NCBI RefSeq assembly: GCF_018613415.1
Contig: NZ_JAGGQG010000029.1
Location: 54,562-118,561, forward strand
DNA length: 64,000 nt
Source: Bacillus sp. ISL-18
GTDB taxonomy: Bacteria > Bacillota > Bacilli > Bacillales > Cytobacillaceae
Reading direction: 5' to 3'
Shown here in pieces: positions 53,464 through 62,168 of this stretch (positions are counted from its first letter, which is position 1; every line of letters starts with the position of its first letter). Below the pieces are notes generated by a model. That model made no database searches. It was given only the letters and a program-made list of their open reading frames with translations, and was not told the origin of the DNA. Made by a program: the position numbers and the translations under genes.

Positions 53464-54480
53464 ATGGAAAATGTCATACAAGTTAAAAATTTACGAAAAG
53501 AGTTTAAAGCCTATTCCAGCCGTTCTGGTTTGAAAGGTGCGTTCCGGGATTTATTTACTCGTAATTATAAAGTGGTCCCCGCTGTAAATGATATTAATTT
53601 TTCAGTTAAAAAAGGAGAGATGGTGGGATACATTGGCGAAAATGGTGCAGGGAAATCGACCACAATTAAAATGCTGACCGGAATACTAACGCCAACATCC
53701 GGAGAAATCGTAGTGAATGGGATGAATCCTCATAAGGAGCGGGAACGATTTGTACAAACGATTGGCGTTGTTTTTGGGCAGCGCTCGCAATTATGGTGGG
53801 ATATTGCTGTGCAAGAGTCATTCCGCTTGTTGAAAAAAGTTTATAAAGTATCTGACGAACAATATGATCAGCATATGAATCATGTCATTAAAACTTTGGA
53901 TATTGAACCACTTTTGGACAAGCCTGTTCGAAAGTTGTCATTGGGTCAAAGAATGCGCTGTGAGCTTGCAGCTGCTTTAATTCATAATCCGCCCTTGCTA
54001 TTTCTAGATGAACCGACCATCGGGTTAGATGTGCTGGTAAAGTTAAAAATCAGAGAATTCTTAAAGGAAATAAATGAAAAGTATAATACTACCATTCTAC
54101 TGACAACTCATGACCTATCTGATATTGAGGCATTGTGTGAGCGCGTTGTCATGCTTGATGAAGGAAAAGTAATATATGATGGGGCCTTGAGGGAACTGAA
54201 GGAAAAATGGGGCGATCAGAAAGAATTGCAATTCCAATTTCTTGAGGCAGTCGACATGCCTGCTGTACAAAAAATTACCAGCGGCTTGCCGGTGGTATGG
54301 GAGCTAAATCAGAAAGACCAAATTTTTACTGCTACAGTAGAGGATCGAGAAGAATTAATTTCACAGGTAATCGCCCGAATCGTGGCTTCATTTCAAATTA
54401 AAGATGTAAAAATAAACGAAACTTCAACAGAAGAAATCATTCGAAAAATCTATGAAAAGGGTGCTGTGGAAATTGGATAA
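53464..54480 (+). CDS. ABC-2 type transporter ATP-binding protein
   Basis: 338 residues of the COG4586 type: Walker A GENGAGKST, Q-loop VVFGQRSQLWWDI, signature LSLGQRMRCELAAAL, Walker B LLFLDEPTIGLD and H-loop TTHDLSDI. A C-terminal accessory domain follows at about 230-338. The FGQRSQLWWD string is typical of this uncharacterised group, one of whose cyanobacterial members exports viologens. CAGGAGGAAG precedes ATG. Its end overlaps or abuts the first permease gene. Confidence 0.88.
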   Translation: MENVIQVKNLRKEFKAYSSRSGLKGAFRDLFTRNYKVVPAVNDINFSVKKGEMVGYIGENGAGKSTTIKMLTGILTPTSGEIVVNGMNPHKERERFVQTIGVVFGQRSQLWWDIAVQESFRLLKKVYKVSDEQYDQHMNHVIKTLDIEPLLDKPVRKLSLGQRMRCELAAALIHNPPLLFLDEPTIGLDVLVKLKIREFLKEINEKYNTTILLTTHDLSDIEALCERVVMLDEGKVIYDGALRELKEKWGDQKELQFQFLEAVDMPAVQKITSGLPVVWELNQKDQIFTATVEDREELISQVIARIVASFQIKDVKINETSTEEIIRKIYEKGAVEIG

Positions 54481-55264
54481 ATACTTAGAGATGATTAGAA
54501 TCCGTTTTTTAATGATGATGGCCTACCGGTCAGATTATTACACGGGTATTCTGATTTATAGTATTAATATTGGGGTTTATTATTTTCTATGGACGGCTAT
54601 TTATGGCGGGAAAGAACAGATCCAAGGACTTTCTGTTATCCAAATGACTACGTATGTAGCTGTTTCTTGGATGGCAAGGGCCTTTTATTTTAATAATCTT
54701 GACCGTGAAATGGCTCAGGAAATCATGGAAGGGAAAGTAGCGATTGAACTAATCAGACCCTACAACTATTTAGGGATGAAAACGATGCAGGGCTTGGGAG
54801 AAGGAATTTTTAGGCTGTTCTTCTTTTCAGCTCCGGGGCTTATTATCGTTTATTTTATTTTCCCGATTCATTTCACTTGGGATTTAAGTGTTTGGGGATT
54901 ATTCGCGATTTCTATTATATTGAGTTTTTTTATAAATACGGAACTTAATTTATTAACGGGAATAACCACTTTCTTCTTATATAATAACGCCGGTCTAATT
55001 CGTGCAAAACGAGTTGTGATTGATTTGTTTTCAGGACTTCTTCTGCCGATTAGTTTTTTTCCGGGATGGGCACAAACCATAATGGGCTTTTTGCCATTTC
55101 AGGGAATTAGTTATACGCCGAGTATGATTTTTACTAAAGGTTTTTCTCATGATCAGGCGATATCAGCTATCGGCCAGCAATTTATTTGGGTAATCATCTT
55201 ACTGCTGCCAATTTATTTACTTTGGCATCTAGCGAAAAAACAGTTGATTATTCAAGGGGGTTAA
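54452..55264 (+). CDS. ABC-2 type transporter permease (COG4587-like)
   Basis: About 270 residues with some six hydrophobic helices (YYTGILIYSINIGVYYFLW, then several to the C-terminus), the partner of the ATPase upstream. The start is uncertain: ATG 54452 lies 29 bases inside the ATPase gene without a good ribosome site, while TTG 54473 has AAAAGGGTG 10 bases upstream. Either way translation is coupled. Substrate unknown. Confidence 0.82.
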   Translation: MKRVLWKLDKYLEMIRIRFLMMMAYRSDYYTGILIYSINIGVYYFLWTAIYGGKEQIQGLSVIQMTTYVAVSWMARAFYFNNLDREMAQEIMEGKVAIELIRPYNYLGMKTMQGLGEGIFRLFFFSAPGLIIVYFIFPIHFTWDLSVWGLFAISIILSFFINTELNLLTGITTFFLYNNAGLIRAKRVVIDLFSGLLLPISFFPGWAQTIMGFLPFQGISYTPSMIFTKGFSHDQAISAIGQQFIWVIILLLPIYLLWHLAKKQLIIQGG

Positions 55265-55267
55265 TCT

Positions 55268-56053
55268 GTGTTTTATCTATCTATGTTTTTTCAATACCTA
55301 TCACAATATCTAAAAACAAGGTTCCAATACCGTGCAGATGTGTTGGTAGAATTTTTCTCCGATTTACTTTCGCAAGCCATTAATCTTGTCTTCATCTTAG
55401 TTGTCTTTGGTCATACTCAATTACTGCATGGATGGACAAGAGATGAAATTATTTTTATCTATGGTTTTTTCTTAGTCCCATATGCGGTTTTTTCAGCCTT
55501 TTTTAATATTTGGGATTTTAACGAGCGCTACATTGTAAAGGGAGAATTGGACCGAATTTTAACAAGGCCTATCCACAGCCTCTTTCAAATTATATTGGAA
55601 CGGCTTGAACTTGAAGCACTGTTAGGGGCAATAACAGGACTTGTCATCATGTTTTATGCCGGCAGCAGGCTTCATTTAGATATAGATTGGTATGACCCGA
55701 TCTTGTTTATTATTTTTGTCATAGGTGGTGCACTTGTATATGGGGGCATCTTTATCTTGCTTGCCTGTATTAGCTTTTGGGCTGATGCAAGGACGTCCCT
55801 GATGCCTATGATGTATAATATCAGCAGTTACGGCAGATATCCGGTAAATATTTATAATCAATTAATCCGCTTTGTTTTAACGTGGATATTACCGTTTGCG
55901 TTTGTGGGTGTGTACCCTGCGGCTTTTTTTCTAGGAAAACAAGAATGGTACTGGTATTCATTTTTCACCCCAGTCATTGGAGTTATTTTCTTTATTCTTT
56001 CAATTATCCTTTGGAATCAAGGAGTAAAAAAATATCGGGGTGCGGGGAATTAA
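55268..56053 (+). CDS. ABC-2 type transporter permease (COG3694-like)
   Basis: 261 residues, about six hydrophobic helices, second membrane subunit of the same exporter. It has a TRFQYRADVLVEFFSDL N-terminal segment and the GELDRILTRPIHSLFQ loop typical of this family. GTG 55268 behind AAGGGGG, three bases after the previous stop. The operon ends with a hairpin repeat and a perfect terminator. Confidence 0.85.
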   Translation: MFYLSMFFQYLSQYLKTRFQYRADVLVEFFSDLLSQAINLVFILVVFGHTQLLHGWTRDEIIFIYGFFLVPYAVFSAFFNIWDFNERYIVKGELDRILTRPIHSLFQIILERLELEALLGAITGLVIMFYAGSRLHLDIDWYDPILFIIFVIGGALVYGGIFILLACISFWADARTSLMPMMYNISSYGRYPVNIYNQLIRFVLTWILPFAFVGVYPAAFFLGKQEWYWYSFFTPVIGVIFFILSIILWNQGVKKYRGAGN

Positions 56054-56074
56054 AATAAGCATCCAACACTGATA

Positions 56075-56142
56075 ATTGTCCAGCTCCAGCGCCTAGGGGC
56101 TCGGGGTCATAAGCCCCTGGTCAAGGCGCTTCCGTTTTTCTA
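56075..56142 (+). repeat. Intergenic hairpin repeat, minimal copy
   Basis: ATTGTCCAGCTCCAGCGCC opens, CAAGGCGCTTCCGTTTTTC closes. Only the two outer stems (AGCGCC/GGCGCT and AGGGGCT/AGCCCCT) and a short loop remain; the interior found in the 38291 and 40060 copies is absent. Ends in TTTTTCT. Confidence 0.88.
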
Positions 56143-56143
56143 T

Positions 56144-56168
56144 TAACCGGGCCTATGCCCGGTTTTTG
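56144..56168 (+). terminator. Terminator of the ABC-2 exporter operon
   Basis: AACCGGGC pairs perfectly with GCCCGGTT around CTAT, followed by TTTTG. Confidence 0.88.
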
Positions 56169-56232
56169 ATATTTTATGGTCCAAGCCTGCATAGGAATAG
56201 AATAACGCGTATTTCTATTAGGGGTGGTTTCT

Positions 56233-56622
56233 GTGTTCTATTTCTTGCTCCCGATTGTCATATTTTGCATTTTCATGAGTCTGCGTACCCTATTTATTCC
56301 GAACACGCTTCGAGGGAAATTTGCTTCGGTTGAGAATTTTTTATATTTAGGAGCTGTCTATTTAACAATTATCCTAGGTTTTGGTATGATCTACATCCTG
56401 TTTAATTTAATTGGTATTACTCTGCTTCGTGAGGTGAATCACCCTGATCATAATATTTTTGAAACAAGCTTTTATTTTAGTGCGATGACGCTTTTTTCAG
56501 TTGGAAACGGTGATGTGCTTCCACAAGGTTTAGGTAGAATGATTGCTGTGATCGAGGCATTAATTGGCTATACCTTACCGGCGGCATTTGTTGCTAGAGT
56601 TGTGTTAAATAGTGAAAAGTAA
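56233..56622 (+). CDS. Two-helix potassium-channel-like membrane protein
   Basis: About 129 residues: an N-terminal hydrophobic segment, a second membrane helix (YLTIILGFGMIYILFNLIG), a pore-helix region (FETSFYFSAMTL), a filter-like FSVGNGDVLP and a last helix (ALIGYTLPAAFVARVV). This is the Ion_trans_2 layout, but the filter reads SVGNGD instead of TVGYGD. GTG 56233 fits AGGGGTGG; GTG 56224 is possible. No regulatory RCK domain is attached. Ion selectivity is uncertain. Confidence 0.75.
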   Translation: MFYFLLPIVIFCIFMSLRTLFIPNTLRGKFASVENFLYLGAVYLTIILGFGMIYILFNLIGITLLREVNHPDHNIFETSFYFSAMTLFSVGNGDVLPQGLGRMIAVIEALIGYTLPAAFVARVVLNSEK

Positions 56623-56734
56623 CCGCTCTGTTAGTAGTAATTGTGTTATTGGTTGAGTTTGGTTACGCTATGGATAAGCAATAGTACCAAACCGCAAAAG
56701 TACAATCGATAACTAAGCAAAGGAAGAGGTAAAA

Positions 56735-57205
56735 ATGACGATTGAAATAGGCAACCTAGCACCAGACTTTGAATTAAAAGATCCAAATGGAGAAAAAGTG
56801 AGCTTAGCAGATTTTAGAGGGAAAAACATAGTCTTGTATTTCTATCCGAAAGATATGACGCCGGGTTGCACTACACAGGCATGTGATTTTCGCGATTACC
56901 ATCAAAGCTTTTCCGAGTTAGATTGCGTGATTATTGGAATTAGCCCAGACCCTCAAGAAAAGCATGAGAAATTTATTGAAAAATATAATCTGCCGTTCCT
57001 GCTTTTAGTTGATGAAGAACATAAAGCAGCAGAAATGTATGAAGTTTGGAAGCTAAAGAAAAACTTTGGAAAAGAATATATGGGAATTGAACGGTCGACA
57101 TTTGTTATTGATAAGGAAGGTAAGCTAGTTAAAGAGTGGCGCAAGGTAAAGGTTAAGGGACATGTAGAGGAAGCCTTGCAGTATGTAAAAGAAAATTTAA
57201 TTTAA
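56735..57205 (+). CDS. bcp: Thioredoxin-dependent peroxiredoxin Bcp
   Basis: Reduces peroxides using thioredoxin. 156 residues: thioredoxin-like fold with the peroxidatic cysteine C45 in DMTPGCTTQAC and a resolving-type C50 in the same helix, the classic 2-Cys Bcp/PrxQ arrangement, and downstream R in GIERSTFVID. Equivalent to ygaF in B. subtilis. GGAAGAGG precedes ATG. It precedes a manganese catalase and lies in the same area as perR. Confidence 0.94.
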   Translation: MTIEIGNLAPDFELKDPNGEKVSLADFRGKNIVLYFYPKDMTPGCTTQACDFRDYHQSFSELDCVIIGISPDPQEKHEKFIEKYNLPFLLLVDEEHKAAEMYEVWKLKKNFGKEYMGIERSTFVIDKEGKLVKEWRKVKVKGHVEEALQYVKENLI

Positions 57206-57330
57206 TTCTTCCCCCTAAAAGTTTATTCGTTTCAGCATTTTACACAAAAAACACCTTAATGTTTGGTTAAGTGGTAATGGATAGGAAATGCTAAATAGGT
57301 ATTCGAATGAACTATTTAGGGGGTATTATT

Positions 57331-58185
57331 TTGTACTTTTATAAAGAAGATTTAATAAACATGATCGTCCCGGATAAACCAGATCCATCCGCAGCAAAGG
57401 TACTTCAAGAAACTTTGGGCGGAAGATTCGGGGAAATGCGGACGATGATGCAATTCTTTTTCCAAAGTTCGAATTTCCGTGGAAACCAAAAGCAATATCG
57501 TGATCTAATTAGAGGTGTTTTCCTAGAGGAAATCAGCCACGTCGAGCTTGTTCAAACGACCATCAATCAACTCTTAAACGGTTCTGGTGAAGAAGCTGTA
57601 GGGGCAGGGGGAAGTACTGGCGCTCCACTTGAGGAAGCTATTAAGCATGCGAACCCACATCACTTTATTATGGGGGCACAAAGCTCTTTGCCAGTAGATG
57701 CTGCTGGTAATCCGTGGAACGGAAATTATGTTTATAGTCACGGAAACTTAATTAGCGATTTATTGGACAATCTAGTCTTGGAGTCTACAGGGGTTCTGCA
57801 AAAGTCCCGCATTTATGAAATGAGTTCTAATAAGACATTTAGAGAAACTTTAGCTTTCTTGATTGTCAGAGATAACGCACACCAAAATGCATTTGCGAAA
57901 GCATTAGAAACATTAGGTGTTGATTGGGCAAAAGTCTTTCCAGTACCTAATTACGATATTAATAAGTATCCAGAATGCCGTAAATATGTTGAAATGGGCT
58001 TCCATAATGCTCAATTCAATTTCAGATTGGATGAGACACAAATTGGTCAAATCTTCCAAGGTGAGTCTCCAAGCAGGAATGATGGCACCCTTCAAGTTGT
58101 ACCGCCTCCAAATGGGTATCCAGTTCCAGTCCTGCCTGAAATGCCAAATGAACATAGCCCGGGATTATATGATTTAAATAATTAA
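57331..58185 (+). CDS. Manganese catalase
   Basis: Non-haem, di-manganese catalase, about 284 residues. A four-helix bundle carries the metal residues in GGRFGEMRTMMQFFFQ, LEEISHVELVQTTI and, in the second half, RDNAHQNAFAKAL. The C-terminal tail is short and proline-rich, as in cytosolic or coat-associated members (YdbD, CotJC). TTG 57331 is favoured, with AGGGGG 8 bases upstream; ATG 57307 is less likely. Some members are spore-coat proteins, so a sporulation role is possible. Confidence 0.9.
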   Translation: MYFYKEDLINMIVPDKPDPSAAKVLQETLGGRFGEMRTMMQFFFQSSNFRGNQKQYRDLIRGVFLEEISHVELVQTTINQLLNGSGEEAVGAGGSTGAPLEEAIKHANPHHFIMGAQSSLPVDAAGNPWNGNYVYSHGNLISDLLDNLVLESTGVLQKSRIYEMSSNKTFRETLAFLIVRDNAHQNAFAKALETLGVDWAKVFPVPNYDINKYPECRKYVEMGFHNAQFNFRLDETQIGQIFQGESPSRNDGTLQVVPPPNGYPVPVLPEMPNEHSPGLYDLNN

Positions 58186-58188
58186 ATG

Positions 58189-58226
58189 AAAAAAGGATGC
58201 GTCACAGCTGTGATCATCCTTTTTTT
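58189..58226. terminator. Convergent terminator between Mn catalase and RNase J
   Basis: AAAAAGGAT pairs with ATCCTTTTT, with an inner TCACAGCTGTGA palindrome. Confidence 0.88.
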
Positions 58227-58235
58227 GTGCCCTCA

Positions 58236-59909
58236 TTAGATTTCAATAATAATCGGAAGAATCATTGGCTTTCGTTTGGTCTGAGTAAATAAATATTGTC
58301 CAACCGACTTTTTAATGTTTTGTTTCATCACATTCCATTGGCGTATATTTCCGGCTTGCATATCATTTACTGTCTTTTTAACAAGGCGGTTTACCTCTTT
58401 TAGCAGTTCATCCGAGTCTCTTGCATAAACAAACCCGCGAGTAATCGTATCTGGTCCAGAAATAATTTTCCGGTCTCCCTTGCTAATAGTGATGACAATA
58501 ACGAGCATTCCATCTTCAGATAACTGTTTTCTGTCCCGTAAAACTATATCCCCAACATCCCCTACTCCAATTCCATCCACGTAAGTATCTCCAGCTGGAA
58601 CGGATCGTGTCTGCCGGGCAACACCATTTTTAATATCGACAACCTCACCATTTTTAATAATAAAGGTATTGCCTTTTTCCACTCCAACCGATTCAGCTAA
58701 CATACGGTGATGATGAAGCATGCGATATTCACCATGAATTGGAATGAAATAGGTCGGTTTCATTAATGTGAGCATCAGCTTGAGGTCTTCCTGATATCCA
58801 TGTCCTGAAACATGCATTCCGGTCGTGCTGCCAGAACCGTAGATGACCTTAGCACCCAGCTGAAATAAATTATCGATAATTTTTGAAACATCCTTTTCGT
58901 TTCCTGGAATCGGGGAAGCTGCTAAAACCACCGTATCGCCAGGATATATGGCAACATCGCGGTAATTTCCACTTGCAAGTCTAGAAAGTGCGGCCATTGG
59001 TTCGCCTTGACTGCCAGTACAAAGAATGGCAACCTTCTCGGCAGGAAGTTTATCAACCTCACCTGCGTCAATTAACATTCCTTCGGGCACAGTTAAATAA
59101 CCCCGTTCTATCGCTACATTAACAACATTCACCATACTTCGGCCTAATAATGCCAGCTTCCGATTTACTTTTAATGCTGATTCCACTACTTGCTGAACCC
59201 GATTGACATTCGATGCAAAAGTTGAAATGAAAATTTTTCCTCTTGCCTTGATAAAGGCTTCATCCATATGGGAACCAACCATTTGTTCAGAAGGGGTTAA
59301 TCCTTTCCTCTCTGCATTGGTACTTTCCGATATTAAAGCTAAAACACCTTTTTGACCGATATCTGCCATTTTATGTATATCGGAATATTGATTATTGGCA
59401 GGTGTTAAATCGAATTTGAAATCACCTGTGTGTACCACATTCCCTTCAGGTGTATGAAAGACAATTCCGAGGCAGTCGGGTATGCTATGGCTTACTTTAA
59501 AGAAGGAAATCTCAACCTTTCCGAATTCCAGTTTTGAATTGGAGTCGATCGTAATTAGTTTGGAATCCCCTCTTAGTCTATGTTCATCAATTTTTAACTC
59601 AATTAATCCAAGTGTAAACTGAGTTGCATAAATAGGAACTTTTAATTTCCTTAAAAAGTAGGGAATGCCGCCAATATGGTCTTCGTGTCCATGAGTTACA
59701 ATTAAGGCTCTAATTTTGTCCTGATTCTCCTCTAAATAGGTAATGTCAGGAATAATTAAATCAATCCCCAGTAAGCTTTCATCAGGGAATTTACCACCAC
59801 AATCAATAATAAAAATATCGTCTTCATACTGAACAACATACATGTTTTTTCCAATTTCATTAATTCCGCCAAGAGCAAAAATGGATAACGCGTTTTCAGT
59901 GGATACCAT
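58236..59909 (-). CDS. Ribonuclease J family protein
   Basis: 557 residues with the metallo-beta-lactamase/beta-CASP architecture of RNase J: THGHEDHIGG (H73, H75, D77, H78), HTGDFKFD, CTGSQGEPMAALSR, SGHGYQED and IPIHGEYRML, then the short C-terminal domain ending RKPMILPIIIEI. It should be a 5'-3' exo/endoribonuclease. The locus is neither that of rnjA nor of rnjB in B. subtilis, which suggests a third paralogue. TTGGAGG precedes ATG. It is monocistronic. Confidence 0.9.
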   Translation of the reverse strand: MVSTENALSIFALGGINEIGKNMYVVQYEDDIFIIDCGGKFPDESLLGIDLIIPDITYLEENQDKIRALIVTHGHEDHIGGIPYFLRKLKVPIYATQFTLGLIELKIDEHRLRGDSKLITIDSNSKLEFGKVEISFFKVSHSIPDCLGIVFHTPEGNVVHTGDFKFDLTPANNQYSDIHKMADIGQKGVLALISESTNAERKGLTPSEQMVGSHMDEAFIKARGKIFISTFASNVNRVQQVVESALKVNRKLALLGRSMVNVVNVAIERGYLTVPEGMLIDAGEVDKLPAEKVAILCTGSQGEPMAALSRLASGNYRDVAIYPGDTVVLAASPIPGNEKDVSKIIDNLFQLGAKVIYGSGSTTGMHVSGHGYQEDLKLMLTLMKPTYFIPIHGEYRMLHHHRMLAESVGVEKGNTFIIKNGEVVDIKNGVARQTRSVPAGDTYVDGIGVGDVGDIVLRDRKQLSEDGMLVIVITISKGDRKIISGPDTITRGFVYARDSDELLKEVNRLVKKTVNDMQAGNIRQWNVMKQNIKKSVGQYLFTQTKRKPMILPIIIEI

Positions 59910-60080
59910 CTTTTTTCCTCCAATCCTAACTAAATATTTTTATTATTCCTTTCTGTATCATTTTGATGCAGGAGCAGGAGTATGTAATTTCTTACCCTAT
60001 GCACATCTATTTTGGACATGACTTAGCAACTTCTTACATAATATGTACAAGTTGATTAAAAAGTGGGTGGAGTGGTTTTA

Positions 60081-60713
60081 TTGAGCGCTAACATACTAAT
60101 CAGTTATATCATTCTAGGATTTACCTTAGCAGCTCCGATTGGTCCGGTTAACTCAGCGCGTCTGGATAAAGGAATAAAAAATGGATTTTGGCATGCTTGG
60201 ATTGTTGGGTTGGGCTCCATGATGGCAGATGGAATTTTCATGCTTTTGGTATACCTTGGGATGGTTCAGTTTCTCGGCATCCCTATCGTACAAATTTTCC
60301 TATGGCTGTTTGGTGGTTTTGTTCTCATTTACTCGGGATTTGAAAGTATAAAAAACGCCAATACGATCACACTGTCATATAGCCGGAATAAAGAGCCTCT
60401 ATACAAATGTTTCTTGACTGGGTTTATGTTATCGATTACAAGTCCCTTATCGATCCTATTTTGGCTTGGGATTTATGGATCTGTTCTTGCGAAAACAGCC
60501 CAAACAAACGGTACGGAGTCACTTTTAATCTATAGCAGTATGATCTTTCTCGGCTTGACCTTTTGGGATCTATTTGTGGCGGCACTAACAACAGGGTTCC
60601 GAAAACTTCTCAGTTCTAAAAGCTTAATAGCCATATCCATTATTTCCGGTGCATCGCTAGTTATTTTTGGAATTTATTTCGGATATCAAGGAATCGATGC
60701 TCTTTGGGGATAA
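60081..60713 (+). CDS. LysE/RhtB-family exporter
   Basis: Predicted inner-membrane exporter of amino acids or similar, about 210 residues with six hydrophobic helices. The N-terminal GFTLAAPIGPVNSARLDKGI is the LysE family hallmark. TTG 60081 is preferred, behind GGTGGAGTGG; in-frame GTG codons at 60063-60072 would place the ribosome site inside the gene. Substrate not readable. A terminator closes the unit. Confidence 0.85.
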   Translation: MSANILISYIILGFTLAAPIGPVNSARLDKGIKNGFWHAWIVGLGSMMADGIFMLLVYLGMVQFLGIPIVQIFLWLFGGFVLIYSGFESIKNANTITLSYSRNKEPLYKCFLTGFMLSITSPLSILFWLGIYGSVLAKTAQTNGTESLLIYSSMIFLGLTFWDLFVAALTTGFRKLLSSKSLIAISIISGASLVIFGIYFGYQGIDALWG

Positions 60714-60831
60714 TCATTTACATACTCGAAAGAAAGCCTATTTTCTCAAGAAAAGGCATTTGTCCAATGCAATAAAAGCGTAATTGAATATCATTCTATT
60801 AGGGCATACCTCCTCAGATAAAAATTATTCG

Positions 60832-60859
60832 GGGTCCATTGTGACCCTTCTTTTTTTTG
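60832..60859 (+). terminator. Terminator after the LysE-family gene
   Basis: GGGTC pairs with GACCC around CATTGT, followed by TTCTTTTTTTT. A weaker GCC...GGC hairpin lies at about 60737-60758. Confidence 0.8.
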
Positions 60860-60981
60860 TGAATGGATATCATGATTACAATTTTTCCAAATATAAGTAT
60901 AGGTGCTAAGATGAAGAAAATGGCACTACTGTAATTTAAATAAGTAAACAGTAATTAACTATTGATAATGGAGGTAAGCAA

Positions 60982-61536
60982 ATGAAAATCTATACCAAAA
61001 CAGGTGATAAAGGCACCACTTCCTTGATTTATGGTCAAAGAGTAGCAAAAAATGATATCCGGGTCGAAGCATATGGAACTTGTGATGAAACAAACTCGAT
61101 GATTGGTCTTGCCTTAAGCTACTTAAAAAATGAAAATTTTCAAGGGAAAGAAATAATTGAAAATGTATATCATAAAATACAAACAAACCTTTTCCATGTC
61201 GGAGCTGAATTGGCTACACCCCAGGGTAAAGAAGTAAAATGGAAGCTTGCAGCTTCTGAAATTTCACAATTAGAAGAACAAATTGATGATTGGGATATAA
61301 CACTGCCAGGGCTGACCAATTTTATTCTTCCTGGGGGACATCCCGCAGGTGCTGCCTTCCATGTAGCCCGAACAATCGTACGGAGAGCTGAACGGTGTGC
61401 AGTTTCGTTAGGTGAAGAAGTAAATCCATTGGTCTTAGCTTATTTAAACCGGCTTTCAGACCTCTTGTTTGTAACAGCTAGATATGTTAATTATCAATTA
61501 GGACAGAGTGAACAAACCTTACATGGTAATAGTTAG
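60982..61536 (+). CDS. yvqK: Cob(I)alamin adenosyltransferase, PduO type
   Basis: Transfers adenosyl from ATP to reduced cobalamin. 184 residues: N-terminal ATP-binding KIYTKTGDKGTTSLIYGQRV, EAYGTCDETNSMIGLAL and the C-terminal family signature RRAERCAVSL...LNRLSDLLFVTAR. TGGAGG precedes ATG. Closest familiar Bacillus protein is YvqK, although the surrounding genes are not those of yvqK. It implies use of adenosylcobalamin enzymes somewhere in the genome. Confidence 0.9.
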   Translation: MKIYTKTGDKGTTSLIYGQRVAKNDIRVEAYGTCDETNSMIGLALSYLKNENFQGKEIIENVYHKIQTNLFHVGAELATPQGKEVKWKLAASEISQLEEQIDDWDITLPGLTNFILPGGHPAGAAFHVARTIVRRAERCAVSLGEEVNPLVLAYLNRLSDLLFVTARYVNYQLGQSEQTLHGNS

Positions 61537-61565
61537 CAACATGTAGTGTTTATTAGATTACAATA

Positions 61566-61613
61566 TTGACAAACGTACAAAAGACCTAGTAAAATTAATT
61601 ATAACAATTATAA
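61566..61613 (+). promoter_or_regulatory. perR promoter with Per box
   Basis: TTGACA (61566) and TAAAAT (61590) lie 18 bases apart. Immediately after, TTATAACAATTATAA (61599-61613) matches the Per-box consensus TTATAATNATTATAA at all but one position. Autorepression by PerR, released by peroxide, is expected. Confidence 0.85.
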
Positions 61614-61642
61614 TCTAATAATATCTTTTAGAAAGAAGGTGC

Positions 61643-62080
61643 ATGGCGATGAATCAGTTAAAAGAAGCGTTGGATACCCTGAAGGATACAGGTGTGCGAA
61701 TTACTCCGCAACGTCATGCGATACTTGAATATTTAATAAACTCAATGTCACATCCTACAGCAGATGAAATTTATAAAGCCCTTGAAGGGAAATTCCCTAA
61801 TATGAGCGTGGCAACAGTTTACAATAATTTACGGGTATTTCGTGAAGTTGGACTTGTTAAAGAATTAACCTATGGGGATGCATCGGCTCGTTTTGATTTT
61901 GTCACTTCTCATCATTACCATGTAATTTGTCAAAACTGTGGTAAAATCGTTGATTTTCATTATCCAGGTCTCGACGAGGTCGAGCATCTAGCTTCGCATG
62001 TAACAGGCTTTAAAGTAGATACTCATCGTATGGAGATTTACGGGTCTTGTCCTGATTGTGCTAGTAAAGAAGTGCATTGA
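61643..62080 (+). CDS. perR: Peroxide-responsive repressor PerR
   Basis: Fur-family metalloregulator of peroxide genes, 145 residues, nearly identical in layout to B. subtilis PerR. Regulatory metal ligands H37, D85, H91, H93 and D104 are at the same numbers, and the structural zinc site is C96, C99, C136, C139. H37 and H91 are the residues oxidised by peroxide. GAAAGAAGG precedes ATG 61643. It controls itself through the Per box upstream and probably bcp, catalase or haem genes. Confidence 0.97.
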   Translation: MAMNQLKEALDTLKDTGVRITPQRHAILEYLINSMSHPTADEIYKALEGKFPNMSVATVYNNLRVFREVGLVKELTYGDASARFDFVTSHHYHVICQNCGKIVDFHYPGLDEVEHLASHVTGFKVDTHRMEIYGSCPDCASKEVH

Positions 62081-62105
62081 TTATTAATGAATGGTTCTTT
62101 TATCT

Positions 62106-62168
62106 AAAAAAAGAGGATGACTTAAACCTTTGGTTAAACCAATAGGCTTTCGTCATCCTCTTTTTATT
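62106..62168. terminator. Convergent terminator between perR and ygzB
   Basis: AAAAAGAGGATGAC pairs perfectly with GTCATCCTCTTTTT, with an inner TTAAACC/GGTTTAA-like stem. It overlaps the ygzB stop codon. Confidence 0.9.
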
